Positions 7,853-16,851 of a stretch of DNA of 60,463 nucleotides are shown here, piece by piece. The DNA comes from Desulfobacterales bacterium (GTDB lineage Bacteria > Desulfobacterota > Desulfobacteria > Desulfobacterales > SpSt-501). Numbering within the stretch: position 1 is the first letter of the stretch; every line of letters starts with the position of its first letter. Made by a program: the position numbers and the translations under genes. Below the pieces are notes generated by a model. It did not search any database and was not told where the DNA came from. It saw nothing but the letters and a program-made list of their open reading frames with translations. The stretch spans positions 1-60,463 of the forward strand of contig JALOOU010000031.1 in NCBI GenBank assembly GCA_025454255.1, read 5' to 3'.

Positions 7853-9051
7853 ACCGGTTGGCATGGATGGTGTTGCTCGCCGCGCTCTCCGCCGACCCCG
7901 CTGCCAGCCAGGCCCAGCACCCGCCCGGCCATGGCGCCGGCGCCCCCCGGCCGGAGCAGAGGGTCGACGACCTCGACGAATTGAAGGGGCTCTCCATGGA
8001 CTCCATCCGCAGGGAGGGCCGGGTCCAGGAGATCGCCCCGGGCACCGTCCAGATTTCCCCGGAACGCCAGCAGCTCATCGGGGTGAGGTTCGGCACGGTG
8101 GAGAAGCGGGACCTTCAGAAAGTCATCCGCACGGTGGGGCGGATCGACTTCGACGAGAAGCGCATCGGCATTGTATCCCCTAAAATCAGCGGCTGGATCG
8201 AGGCCCTCCACGTGGATTTCACCGGCCGCTTCGTCCGCAAGGGGGAGCCGCTGCTCGCCATCTACAGCCCCGAGCTGGTGGCCACTCAGCAGGAGTACCT
8301 CTTGGCACTCAAGGCCCAGCAGGAGTGGTCGCAAAGCCCGTTTGCCGAAGTCGCCCAAGGCGGCCGGCGCCTGGCGGAGTCGGCGCGCCGGCGCCTGAAA
8401 CTCTGGGACATCAGCGATGCCCAGATCCAGGCGCTCGAGGAGGGCCGCGAACCGAGCAAGACCTTGACCCTCTACAGCCCGTTCACCGGCTACGTGGTTG
8501 AAAAAAGCGTCAACCCCGGGCAGTTCGTCGAGGCCGGCACGGCGCTCTTCAAAATCGCGGATCTCTCGGTGGTCTGGCTGATCGCCGACATCTACGAATA
8601 CGAGCTGCCGGCCATTCGCGTGGGGCAGCAGGCGGCCATCCGGATGGCCTACTACCCCGGCGAAACCTTCACCGGCCGGGCCATCTACATCTACCCTTAT
8701 CTGGACCCTCAGACGCGGACCGCCAGGGTCCGGTATGAGTTCGCCAACCCCCACGGCAGGCTCAAGCCGGAAATGTTCACCCACGTCGAGATCATCGTCC
8801 GCTTGGGCGAGAAGCTCGCCGTGCCGGAAGGGGCGGTCATCGAGACCGGAGTCCGTCAGGTGGTCATCGTCGACCGGGGAGCCGGCTACTTCGAGCCGCG
8901 TGAGGTCCGGCTGGGGGCCAAGGCGGGCGAGCTCTTCGAAGTGCTCGACGGCCTCAAGGCCGGGGAGCGGGTGGTGACCAGCGCCAACTTCCTCATCGAT
9001 TCGGAATCCAAGCTCAAAGAGGCCGTCGGCGGCATGGGCCATCAGCATTAG
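7849..9051 (+). CDS. cusB: CusB-type periplasmic adaptor of metal RND pump
   Basis: A 400-residue membrane-fusion protein with a short signal peptide and a mature N-terminus containing His and Met. Lipoyl-like and barrel segments are visible ('GWIEALHVDFTGRFVRKGE', 'YSPFTGYVVEKSVNPGQFV'), with a central helical hairpin between. It links the inner-membrane pump to the outer-membrane channel and in CusB also hands metal to the pump. Its ATG overlaps the channel gene stop, and the pump gene starts two bases after its stop. Specificity for Cu/Ag is inferred from the partner pump. Confidence 0.88.
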   Translation: MNRLAWMVLLAALSADPAASQAQHPPGHGAGAPRPEQRVDDLDELKGLSMDSIRREGRVQEIAPGTVQISPERQQLIGVRFGTVEKRDLQKVIRTVGRIDFDEKRIGIVSPKISGWIEALHVDFTGRFVRKGEPLLAIYSPELVATQQEYLLALKAQQEWSQSPFAEVAQGGRRLAESARRRLKLWDISDAQIQALEEGREPSKTLTLYSPFTGYVVEKSVNPGQFVEAGTALFKIADLSVVWLIADIYEYELPAIRVGQQAAIRMAYYPGETFTGRAIYIYPYLDPQTRTARVRYEFANPHGRLKPEMFTHVEIIVRLGEKLAVPEGAVIETGVRQVVIVDRGAGYFEPREVRLGAKAGELFEVLDGLKAGERVVTSANFLIDSESKLKEAVGGMGHQH

Positions 9052-9053
9052 CC

Positions 9054-12000
9054 ATGATCGAGAGAATCATAGAGAGCTGCGCGCGCAACCGGTTCCTGGT
9101 GTTCGCGGCGGTCCTGCTGCTGGCCCTGGGCGGGGTGGCGGCGCTGAAAAACATCCCGCTTGACGCGGTGCCGGACATCTCCGACGTGCAGGTGATCATC
9201 TACACGCCCTGGGAGGGCCGCAGCCCGGACCTGATCGAAGACCAGGTCACCTACCCGATCGTCACCGCCAAGACCGTCCGGGGCTTTTCGGACTTCGGCT
9301 TCTCCTTCGTCTACGCCATTTTCGAGGACGGCACCGACATCTACTGGGCGCGCTCCCGGGTGCTCGAATACCTGCAGCAGATATCGGGGCGGCTGCCCGA
9401 TGGCGCCGCACCCGTCCTGGGGCCGGACGCGTCGGGGGTCGGCTGGGTCTTCACCTACGCGCTGGTGGATGAAAGCGGCGCGCACGACCTCGCTTTTCTG
9501 CGCACCCTGCAGGATTGGTATCTGCGCTATGCTCTCGCCAGCGTCGAGGGAGTGGCCGAAGTCGCCAGCGTGGGCGGCTTCGTCAAGCAGTACCAGGTCA
9601 ACATCGACCCCAACCGGCTCTCGGCCTACGGCCTTTCCATCCGCGAGGTGATGGATCGCATCAAGATGTCCAACAACGACGTGGAAGGCCGACTGATCGA
9701 GATGTCCGGCCGGGAGTACATGGTGCGCGGCCGGGGCTACATCAAGTCGGTCGCGGACATCCAGTCGATCGTGGTGGGCAGCAAGGGCGGGACCCCGGTG
9801 CTGCTGCGCGACATCGCCAACGTCGCCCTCGGACCCGACATCCGCCGCGGGATCGTGGAGCTGGACGGCCGCGGCGAGGTGGCCGGCGGCATTGTGGTGA
9901 TGCGCCACGGCGAGAATGCCTTGAAAGTGATCAACGCCGTCAAGAAGCGGATGGCCGAAGTCGCACCGGGCCTGCCGGAGGGGGTCCGGATCGTGCCGAC
10001 CTACGACCGTTCCGAGCTGATCCGCCGGTCCATCGCCAACCTGCAGCGGACCCTGATCGAAGAGATCGTGGTGGTCAGCCTGGTGGTGGTCGTTTTCCTG
10101 TTTCACTTCCGCTCCGCCTTCGTGCCGATCGTCACCTTGCCGATCGCCGTGCTGATCTCCTTCATTCCCATGTATTTTCTGCAGATCACCTCCAACATCA
10201 TGTCGCTCGGCGGTATCGCGCTCTCTATCGGCGTGCTGGTGGATGCCTCCATCGTCATGGTGGAAAACGGCTACCGCCACCTTGCGGAGGTCACGTCCGA
10301 GGAGCGCCGCAACAGCTCCGCCATCATCATTCGCGCCTGCCAGCAGGTGGGCCGGGGCATCTTCTTCGCCCTGATGATCATCATCGTCTCCTTCATGCCC
10401 GTTTTCATGCTGGAGGCCCAGGAAGGGCGGCTCTTCCGTCCGCTGGCCTTCACCAAGACCTTCGCCATGGCCGCCTCCTCCCTGCTGGCCATCACGCTGG
10501 TCCCGGTGCTGATGACCGCCTTCGTTAAAGGCAAAAACCTCAAGCCGGAAGCGGCCAACCCCATCTCCCGTGTCCTGCGATGGGTCTACGAGCCGATCAT
10601 CCGCTGGGCGCTGCGATTCAGGAAAACCGCCCTCTTTGCCAATTTTCTGCTGATCCCGCTCAGCATCGTTTTAATGCTGCGGATCGGCAGCGAGTTCATG
10701 CCGCCGCTTTACGAGGGCACCATCTTCTACATGCCGGTCACCAGCCCCGGCATCTCCGTCACCGAAGCCGGACGGCTCCTCGCGATGCAGGACCGGATCC
10801 TGAAAAGCTTCCCCGAGGTCGAAACGGTCTTCGGCAAGGCCGGCCGCGCGGAGACCGCCACCGACCCGGCCCCCTTCAGCATGATGGAAACCACCATCCA
10901 GCTCAAGCCGCAGAGCCAATGGCGCACGGTCGAAAAAGACTACACCCATCTGCCCGCGTGGCTGCGCCCGGCCGCCGCGGCGGTTTTCGGCGCCGAGCGC
11001 CCCCTGACCTATGCGGAGCTGGTGGAACAGATGGACCAGCGGATGCAGTTCCCCGGCCTGCAAAACGCCTGGACCATGCCGATTCGCGCACGGATCGACA
11101 TGCTGAGCACCGGCATCCGCACCCCCGTGGGGATCAAGATCTTCGGGCCCGACCTGGAGACCATCCAAGCGCTGGGGGTTCAGGTCGAGGGCATCCTGAA
11201 GGAGGTGCCCGGCACGCGCAGCGTCTATGCCGAGCGGGTGGCCGGGGGCTTCTTCATCGACATCGACATCCAACGCGACGCCATCGCCCGCTACGGTCTG
11301 ACGGTGGGCGAAGTCCAGGAGGTGATCCAATCGGCCATCGGCGGCATGAACATCACCCGCACCGTGGAGGGCCGGGAGCGCTACCCCGTCAACGTGCGCT
11401 ACCCGCGGGAGCTGCGCGACGATTTAGAAAAACTCAAGCGGATCCTGGTGCCGGCGCGGCTGGGGCCAAGCGCCCCGATGGGGGCCGGCGGCGGCACGGG
11501 CCTGGCGCAAATCCCCCTGGCCCAGCTGGCGGACATCCGCGTGACCACCGGGCCGGCCATGATCCGGGATGAGGACGGCATGCTCGCCGGCTACGTGTTC
11601 ATCGACGTCACCGCCCGAGACATCGGCGGCTACGTGGAGGAGGCCAAAAAGGCCGTTCAGGAGCGGCTGAAGCTGCCGGCCGGCTATTTTCTCTCATGGA
11701 GCGGCCAGTACGAATTCCAGCTGCGCGCCAAGGAGCGGCTGAAGCTCCTTTTGCCGGTCGTCTTTTTCGTGATCTTCATCCTGCTCTACATGACCTTCCG
11801 CTCCCTGTCCGAATCGATCATCCTGATGGTGGCCGTCCTGTACGCGATGACCGGTGGCGTGGTGCTGCAGTACCTGCTGGGCTACAACTTCAGCGTGGCC
11901 GTATGGGTGGGCTACATCGCCCTTTACGGAATCGCGGTGGAAACCGGCGTGGTGATGATCATCTACCTGCACGAAGCCCTCGACCGCCGCCTGGCGCGGG

Positions 12001-12284
12001 GCGAGATCGGCCCGCGGGACATCCTGGAGGCCACCGTGGAGGGCTCGGTGCTGCGGCTGCGGCCGAAGATCATGACGGTCGGCACCACCCTGATCGCCCT
12101 GATGCCGATCATGTGGTCGGCCGGTGTCGGTGCGGACGTGATGAAGCCGATCGCAGCCCCCATCATCGGCGGGGTCATCACCTCGACCCTCCACGTGCTC
12201 ATCATTACCCCGCTCATTTTCGCCATGGTGAAGGAGCGGGCGCTCAAGCGCGGGCGCCTGCACTCGCCGGAAAAGAGACCTTGA
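9054..12284 (+). CDS. cusA: CusA/CzcA-family heavy-metal RND efflux pump
   Basis: At 1076 residues this is full length for an HME-type RND protein, with twelve membrane segments and two large periplasmic loops. The N-terminus 'AVPDISDVQVIIYTPWEGR' and the fourth-helix motif 'GVLVDASIVMVEN', with its proton-relay Asp, are diagnostic of the family. The porter domain has 'PIRARIDMLSTGIRTP', a Met-bearing stretch typical of Cu/Ag pumps, where Zn/Co/Cd pumps of the CzcA type have an Asn-Glu-Leu version. It exports metal from periplasm or cytoplasm using the proton gradient. It follows the adaptor gene directly. Confidence 0.92.
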   Translation: MIERIIESCARNRFLVFAAVLLLALGGVAALKNIPLDAVPDISDVQVIIYTPWEGRSPDLIEDQVTYPIVTAKTVRGFSDFGFSFVYAIFEDGTDIYWARSRVLEYLQQISGRLPDGAAPVLGPDASGVGWVFTYALVDESGAHDLAFLRTLQDWYLRYALASVEGVAEVASVGGFVKQYQVNIDPNRLSAYGLSIREVMDRIKMSNNDVEGRLIEMSGREYMVRGRGYIKSVADIQSIVVGSKGGTPVLLRDIANVALGPDIRRGIVELDGRGEVAGGIVVMRHGENALKVINAVKKRMAEVAPGLPEGVRIVPTYDRSELIRRSIANLQRTLIEEIVVVSLVVVVFLFHFRSAFVPIVTLPIAVLISFIPMYFLQITSNIMSLGGIALSIGVLVDASIVMVENGYRHLAEVTSEERRNSSAIIIRACQQVGRGIFFALMIIIVSFMPVFMLEAQEGRLFRPLAFTKTFAMAASSLLAITLVPVLMTAFVKGKNLKPEAANPISRVLRWVYEPIIRWALRFRKTALFANFLLIPLSIVLMLRIGSEFMPPLYEGTIFYMPVTSPGISVTEAGRLLAMQDRILKSFPEVETVFGKAGRAETATDPAPFSMMETTIQLKPQSQWRTVEKDYTHLPAWLRPAAAAVFGAERPLTYAELVEQMDQRMQFPGLQNAWTMPIRARIDMLSTGIRTPVGIKIFGPDLETIQALGVQVEGILKEVPGTRSVYAERVAGGFFIDIDIQRDAIARYGLTVGEVQEVIQSAIGGMNITRTVEGRERYPVNVRYPRELRDDLEKLKRILVPARLGPSAPMGAGGGTGLAQIPLAQLADIRVTTGPAMIRDEDGMLAGYVFIDVTARDIGGYVEEAKKAVQERLKLPAGYFLSWSGQYEFQLRAKERLKLLLPVVFFVIFILLYMTFRSLSESIILMVAVLYAMTGGVVLQYLLGYNFSVAVWVGYIALYGIAVETGVVMIIYLHEALDRRLARGEIGPRDILEATVEGSVLRLRPKIMTVGTTLIALMPIMWSAGVGADVMKPIAAPIIGGVITSTLHVLIITPLIFAMVKERALKRGRLHSPEKRP

Positions 12285-12334
12285 CAGCGGCCCCGGCAGA
12301 CCGCAGCGGGCCCACCCACAGGAGGGGCACACAC

Positions 12335-12814
12335 ATGAAAACGAACTTTTCCTTGGCGCTTCTCGTCGCGTTCGCAATTGCCCTGGCTGCCGGCGTTGCA
12401 TCGGCCCAGCACACCCATGGCCACGGAGCCGGCGCTAGCGGCATGAAGATGGACACCCGGGAGGTGCGCGTGGAGGGCCTCAAGGTGACCTTCCAGATCA
12501 TGGCCAACCCGGAGCATCGCAAAATGCTCAAAGAGATGAAAATGAAGGACGACATCGAGGCCGGCACCACCCACAACGTGACGGTGGCCCTGACCGATTT
12601 ATCCACCCAGGCCCCGATCACCGATGCGGCGGTCAGCATGAAGGTGGTCGACCCCAAGGGAGCGGACCAGGTCAAGAGCCTGAAATACGAGGGGGCGATG
12701 AAGAGCTATGACGCCTATTTCAATCTGCCCGCCAAGGGCCGCTACGAGCTGCTGGTTCTCATCCGGCAGGGGGAGCGGCGAACCACGGCCGGTGTCTATT
12801 ACGATCTGAAGTGA
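12335..12814 (+). CDS. Periplasmic YtkA/FixH-like protein of the efflux operon
   Basis: A 159-residue exported protein starting at an ATG behind AGGAGGGG. The signal peptide ends near 'GVASAQHTHGHGAG', leaving a His-rich mature N-terminus that could bind metal. The rest is Met-rich ('MLKEMKMKDDIEAGTT') and ends in an Ig-like fold resembling YtkA-like domains ('APITDAAVSMKVVDPKG'). It is the last gene of the cus operon, 50 bases after the pump. A periplasmic metal-binding or chaperone role is inferred from the composition and location. I do not recognise a characterised homologue. Confidence 0.75.
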   Translation: MKTNFSLALLVAFAIALAAGVASAQHTHGHGAGASGMKMDTREVRVEGLKVTFQIMANPEHRKMLKEMKMKDDIEAGTTHNVTVALTDLSTQAPITDAAVSMKVVDPKGADQVKSLKYEGAMKSYDAYFNLPAKGRYELLVLIRQGERRTTAGVYYDLK

Positions 12815-13097
12815 AACGGCCCGGTCCACCGGGAATCGGGCGGCGGGGTTCTTGATCTTTCGCCGCGCTGGGGCGACTGCCGCGGCGGATCGGGCTCTCG
12901 TGGGTGCAGACGGCCGCTTTCAGTCGGTTGAACCCCTCACTCCGGCCTGAGGCTTGCCGCCGCGGCCGGACGGGGGGTTCCGCGCGGCGGCAGGCATTCT
13001 CGCTGGTTCTGAATCTGCGCGCGGATGGATCGGCAGCGCGCCCCGTGCGTCCGGACCCCTTCGCCGGCGATCGATGCGGAAGCGCGCCGCCCTGGCC
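12815..13097. other. Intergenic region between convergent operons
   Basis: This stretch separates the convergent cus operon and the porin gene. A small hairpin (CCCGG with CCGGG, loop TCCA) lies just after the last cus gene, near 12822-12835, but lacks a T tract. Otherwise there is nothing identifiable. Confidence 0.4.
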
Positions 13098-13883
13098 TCA
13101 GAACGTCCGGGACACGGAGAAGACCAGCCTTTCGTCCGCAATGTCCTTGCCGAGGAAGGCTGCCTCATCCGTGTCCTGATAACTCAGGTCGAGGGTGAAC
13201 CCGAGCAGCGCCCGCGACAGCCCCACCTGCCAGTGGGTGTAATCAAACCCATCGTTGCCGTTTTCGCCGGCCCCTTTCCCGCTGCTCTGGTCCCCCTCCA
13301 CCCACTGGTAGCCGATCAGGCCGTAGAGGGTGAACTCGAAGGGCAGGGAGAGATCGACGCGGCCGCTGGTGTAGTGGCCGTCGCCGTCTTCTCCGAAAAA
13401 GTCGGGCGAGTAGTTGCAGCCGGCGCTGATCTTCGGGCTGAGGGACAATGCCTTGAAGGTGTAGTCCGCCCCCAGGCGCCCTTCCACGTAACTCTTGCGC
13501 GGGTCGGACCCGCTCCCCGGGTAGTAGTAATAGATGAGAGCGGCCTGAAGGTTGAGGCCGGGGAGTGGCTCGAGGCCGTATCCACCGTAGAGGTCGAGCT
13601 CGACGTTGCCTTTGGAGACATAGTCATCGACGTTCGAGCCCCAAAGCCCCGCAAACACGCCGATCGGGTGCTTGTAGTCGAAACTGCCCTGCACGGCCGG
13701 CTTGTTGTCCGTCTGGGAAACGCCACGAAAAACGTAGTCGGTGGCGAAGGTGAGCGTAGCGCTGAAGTTTTCGGGGTTGGTCGTCTGACGCCACCCGTCT
13801 TCTGCCCCCACCGGCGTCGCGGCAAGGGCCAAGGAAAGAGAGCAGGCAATCACCACCGCTGCAACTAACCGCTTTCGTTTCAT
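13098..13883 (-). CDS. TorF-family putative outer-membrane porin
   Basis: A 261-residue protein with a clear signal peptide ('VIACSLSLALAATPVGAEDG'). Its body alternates polar and aromatic residues as in beta-barrels, and it ends in a terminal Phe ('VFSVSRTF'), a hallmark of outer-membrane proteins. The segment 'LTFATDYVFRGVSQTDNKPA' is characteristic of the TorF (gcw_chp) family. It lies last in the glnK-amtB cluster, an arrangement known for this family. It probably lets ammonium or small nitrogen compounds cross the outer membrane under nitrogen limitation; that role is inferred from context. Confidence 0.85.
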   Translation of the reverse strand: MKRKRLVAAVVIACSLSLALAATPVGAEDGWRQTTNPENFSATLTFATDYVFRGVSQTDNKPAVQGSFDYKHPIGVFAGLWGSNVDDYVSKGNVELDLYGGYGLEPLPGLNLQAALIYYYYPGSGSDPRKSYVEGRLGADYTFKALSLSPKISAGCNYSPDFFGEDGDGHYTSGRVDLSLPFEFTLYGLIGYQWVEGDQSSGKGAGENGNDGFDYTHWQVGLSRALLGFTLDLSYQDTDEAAFLGKDIADERLVFSVSRTF

Positions 13884-13997
13884 GAAACTTTTCCTTTCTT
13901 CGAGTTGATGGGGCGTGAACGGTTTAGGCTCCTCGGGCCGGCGGCGGGTTTTGTCCGGGGAGCCGATCCCGCCGGCGGCTCGGTTGAATCCGGTGGG

Positions 13998-15407
13998 TCA
14001 GGTTTGCTTGACCGGCGACATCCCTGCACCCAGCGGGGCCCCGGCCGCATATCCGGCCCCGGCCGGGGCCGCGGTGATCCCGCCCCCGTGCGCAAGCACC
14101 TCGAAGTCCGGGTAGGCCACACCGGCGTGTTCGCTGATATCGAGGCCTTCGAGCTCCTCTTCGGGGGAGACGCGCAAGCCGACCGTCCTGGCGATAACCT
14201 TGAACAGGATGAAGGCCGTGGGGAAGACCCACAGGAAGCAGGCGGCGATCCCCAGCGCCTGCACGCCGACCTGGCCCCAATCGAGCCCATTCACATGGAA
14301 CAGCCCTGCCGCCAGGGTTCCCCATGCGCCGTTGACGGCATGAACCGAGACGGCGCCGACCGGATCGTCGATACGCAGGTGCTCGAAGAAGAGCACGGAG
14401 GCCACCACGAGCACGCCCGCGGCAGCCCCGATCACGACGGCGCTGAGCGGCGTCACGGTCGCGCACGGGCTGGTGATGGCCACCAAACCTGCCAACGCCC
14501 CGTTCAAGCTCATCCCGATCTCCGGCTTGCCGAACTTGAACCATGATGTGGCCATGGCCATGACGCAGCCTGCGGCCGCGGCCAGGTTGGTGTTGACGAA
14601 TATCAGGGCGATCTCCCTGTTGGCCGCCGTGGTGGAGCCCGGGTTGAACCCGAACCATCCCAGCCAGAGAATGAAGACGCCGAGGGCGGCCAGCGGCATG
14701 TTGTGGCCCAGGATCGGCCGGACGCGACCATCTTTGCCGTATTTGCCGATCCGCGGCCCCAGCACCAGGGTGCCGGCCAGAGCGGCCCAGCCGCCGACGG
14801 AATGCACCACCGTGGAGCCGGCAAAGTCGATGAAGCCCATCGCTTCGAGCCATCCCTTGCCGTTCAGAAGACCGCCCCAGGCCCAGCTGCCGAAAATCGG
14901 GTAGATCACGGCCGAGATGACCACGCTGTAGATCAGATAGCCGACGAACTTGGTGCGCTCGGCCATGGCGCCGGAGACGATGGTGGCCGCGGTGGCGGCG
15001 AACACCACCTGGAACATCCAGAAGGCCAGCACCCAAGGGTCCCCGCCCGGAGCGAAGTCGCTCAGGAAAAAGCCGGATGTTCCGAACCAGCCCGTGCTGC
15101 TGGCACCGAACATCAGCCCGAAACCGACCGCCCAGAAAGCGATTGAGCCGACGCTGAAATCCATCAGGTTCTTCATCATGATGTTGATGGCGTTCTTCGC
15201 GCGCGTGAAACCGGTTTCCACCAGAGCGAAGCCGGCCTGCATGAAAAACACCAGTGCGGCGGCCACCAAGGTCCAAATGTAATTGGCATGAGTCTGAACC
15301 AGGTCGATGGCGGCCTTGTTGGATTCAGGCGTCGGTGGTTCATCGCCGGCCCACGCCGCTGCAGCGCTCACCAGAAGGATCAGGGCGGAAATGACTGTGT
15401 TGCTCAT
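13998..15407 (-). CDS. amtB: Ammonium transporter AmtB
   Basis: A 469-residue Amt/Rh-family channel. A cleavable-looking signal peptide ('LILLVSAAAAWAGDEP') is followed by about eleven membrane helices. The twin pore histidines are visible in 'STVVHSVGGWAALAG' and 'VSVHAVNGAWGTLAAG'. The signature 'DFAGSTVVH' is present. The cytoplasmic C-terminal tail that contacts the PII protein is longer than usual and Gly/Ala rich. The gene follows glnK by 56 bases with its own AAGGAG site. It imports ammonium and is blocked by GlnK when nitrogen is plentiful. Confidence 0.95.
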   Translation of the reverse strand: MSNTVISALILLVSAAAAWAGDEPPTPESNKAAIDLVQTHANYIWTLVAAALVFFMQAGFALVETGFTRAKNAINIMMKNLMDFSVGSIAFWAVGFGLMFGASSTGWFGTSGFFLSDFAPGGDPWVLAFWMFQVVFAATAATIVSGAMAERTKFVGYLIYSVVISAVIYPIFGSWAWGGLLNGKGWLEAMGFIDFAGSTVVHSVGGWAALAGTLVLGPRIGKYGKDGRVRPILGHNMPLAALGVFILWLGWFGFNPGSTTAANREIALIFVNTNLAAAAGCVMAMATSWFKFGKPEIGMSLNGALAGLVAITSPCATVTPLSAVVIGAAAGVLVVASVLFFEHLRIDDPVGAVSVHAVNGAWGTLAAGLFHVNGLDWGQVGVQALGIAACFLWVFPTAFILFKVIARTVGLRVSPEEELEGLDISEHAGVAYPDFEVLAHGGGITAAPAGAGYAAGAPLGAGMSPVKQT

Positions 15408-15463
15408 GGTTTGTTCTCCTTGTCGTTAGGTGGCTGGAACTCATCCGGCACGCGCCGGGGAAG

Positions 15464-15820
<357 letters not shown>

Positions 15821-15865
15821 TCAGTTTGCGACCATCCGATCGTTTCGCGAACGGCAGATACCCTA

Positions 15866-15881
15866 ATCAACTTGCATGCCA
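15866..15881 (-). promoter_or_regulatory. Sigma-54-like promoter of glnK-amtB-porin
   Basis: On the minus strand TGGCATG, four bases, then TTGAT resembles the consensus TGGCACG-N4-TTGCW. The -24 GG is present, but the -12 C is an A, which would weaken the promoter. The predicted start lies about 50 bases ahead of the glnK ATG. Nitrogen control of glnK-amtB by sigma-54 is common knowledge; the exact site is inferred. Confidence 0.45.
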
Positions 15882-16092
15882 TGGGCGCCGCATCGTGATT
15901 ACCAATTAAAATCATTAGCGATAACGACCATGCCGGGCAAATGGCCTCCGCCTGTTTATATACAAATATGTGATAAATTATATTATTAATTACAATTTAG
16001 TTATTTTATTTATGCCCAGCGCCCATGCTTCGGCCCGGGGACCGTCGGGAGATTTCCTGCGGCCCCGCATGCAAAAGGGAGCGGCGTTATTT
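15882..16092. other. AT-rich intergenic region between glnK and pal
   Basis: This divergent intergenic stretch is strikingly AT-rich from about 15950 to 16010, unlike the GC-rich flanks. It holds no gene. It would be the natural place for activator sites of the glnK promoter, but I could not assign one. Confidence 0.4.
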
Positions 16093-16121
16093 TTGACAAT
16101 CGCCGCAGCGTGGTATATAAA
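16093..16121 (+). promoter_or_regulatory. Sigma-70 promoter of pal
   Basis: TTGACA at 16093-16098, a 17-base spacer and TATAAA at 16116-16121 form a near-consensus promoter. The transcript would begin near 16128, which rules out the GTG at 16110 and supports ATG 16197 as the pal start. Confidence 0.75.
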
Positions 16122-16196
16122 ACCCGGATAAAGCCGACTGGCCGGAAAGCTCGGGCCAACGGGGATTCAGCGCCAAACGGATGCAAGGAGATGAAG

Positions 16197-16769
16197 ATGA
16201 AAAAAACAAGGTACGGGCTTTTGATGATGGTGCTTGCCGCTGCCGTTCTGTTTGCCCTTCCGGGGTGCCAGAAGAAACAGATCGCCGCGGACGCCGCCGG
16301 CGCTCAATCCGGCGGTGCCGCCGGCATGGGGGGAGCCGCCGCCGGACGCAAGGGCATCGGCGAGCAGGATCTCGGGGCCGGCGCCGGCCGCTCAGGGGCC
16401 GCCGGCAGCTCCATCGGGGCGCCCGAGCGATCGGCCTTTGAGAACGAGGACATCTTCTTCGGATACGACAGCTCCGCCATCACTGCGGAGGCCCAGGAAG
16501 TTCTGCGGCGCAAGGCGGCCTTCTTGAAGGCCAACCCCGCCATTCGAATCACCATTGAAGGCCATTGCGACGAACGCGGCACGAATGAGTACAACCTGGC
16601 CCTGGGCGAGGCGCGCGCCAAGTCGGCCAAGGCCTTTCTGGTCGATTTGGGCATTTCGGCCAATCGCATCGCCACGATCAGCTACGGTGAAGAGCGCCCC
16701 CTCGTCGAGGGCCGCACCGAGGAGGCCTTCGCCAAAAACCGCAGGGCGCATTTTGTGATCGAACGCTGA
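16197..16769 (+). CDS. pal: Peptidoglycan-associated lipoprotein Pal
   Basis: About 190 residues. ATG 16197 is chosen because AAGGAG sits directly against the ATG at 16191 but at proper spacing from 16197. A lipoprotein signal peptide ends in the lipobox 'ALPGC'. A Gly/Ala-rich linker of about 50 residues follows, then an OmpA-like domain with 'ITIEGHCDERGTNEYNLALG' and 'ISYGEERP', which binds diaminopimelate in peptidoglycan. Pal anchors the outer membrane to the wall with the Tol system. No tol genes are next to it here, and it appears monocistronic behind a near-consensus promoter. Confidence 0.92.
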   Translation: MKKTRYGLLMMVLAAAVLFALPGCQKKQIAADAAGAQSGGAAGMGGAAAGRKGIGEQDLGAGAGRSGAAGSSIGAPERSAFENEDIFFGYDSSAITAEAQEVLRRKAAFLKANPAIRITIEGHCDERGTNEYNLALGEARAKSAKAFLVDLGISANRIATISYGEERPLVEGRTEEAFAKNRRAHFVIER

Positions 16770-16851
16770 GCGTGCCTGCCGAGGACAAACCGAGGGACCG
16801 TGCGGTGGCCGCCGCGCGGTCTTGTTTTTCGCACGGAACGGCACGGCGGTC

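Noticed and set aside
9048-10280. Long minus-strand frame of 410 codons under the RND pump gene
   Set aside because: Its translation is Asp/His/Gly-rich low complexity and lies wholly opposite a well-conserved gene. Similar shadows at 4048-5316, 7762-9048 and 21070-22086 were dropped for the same reason.
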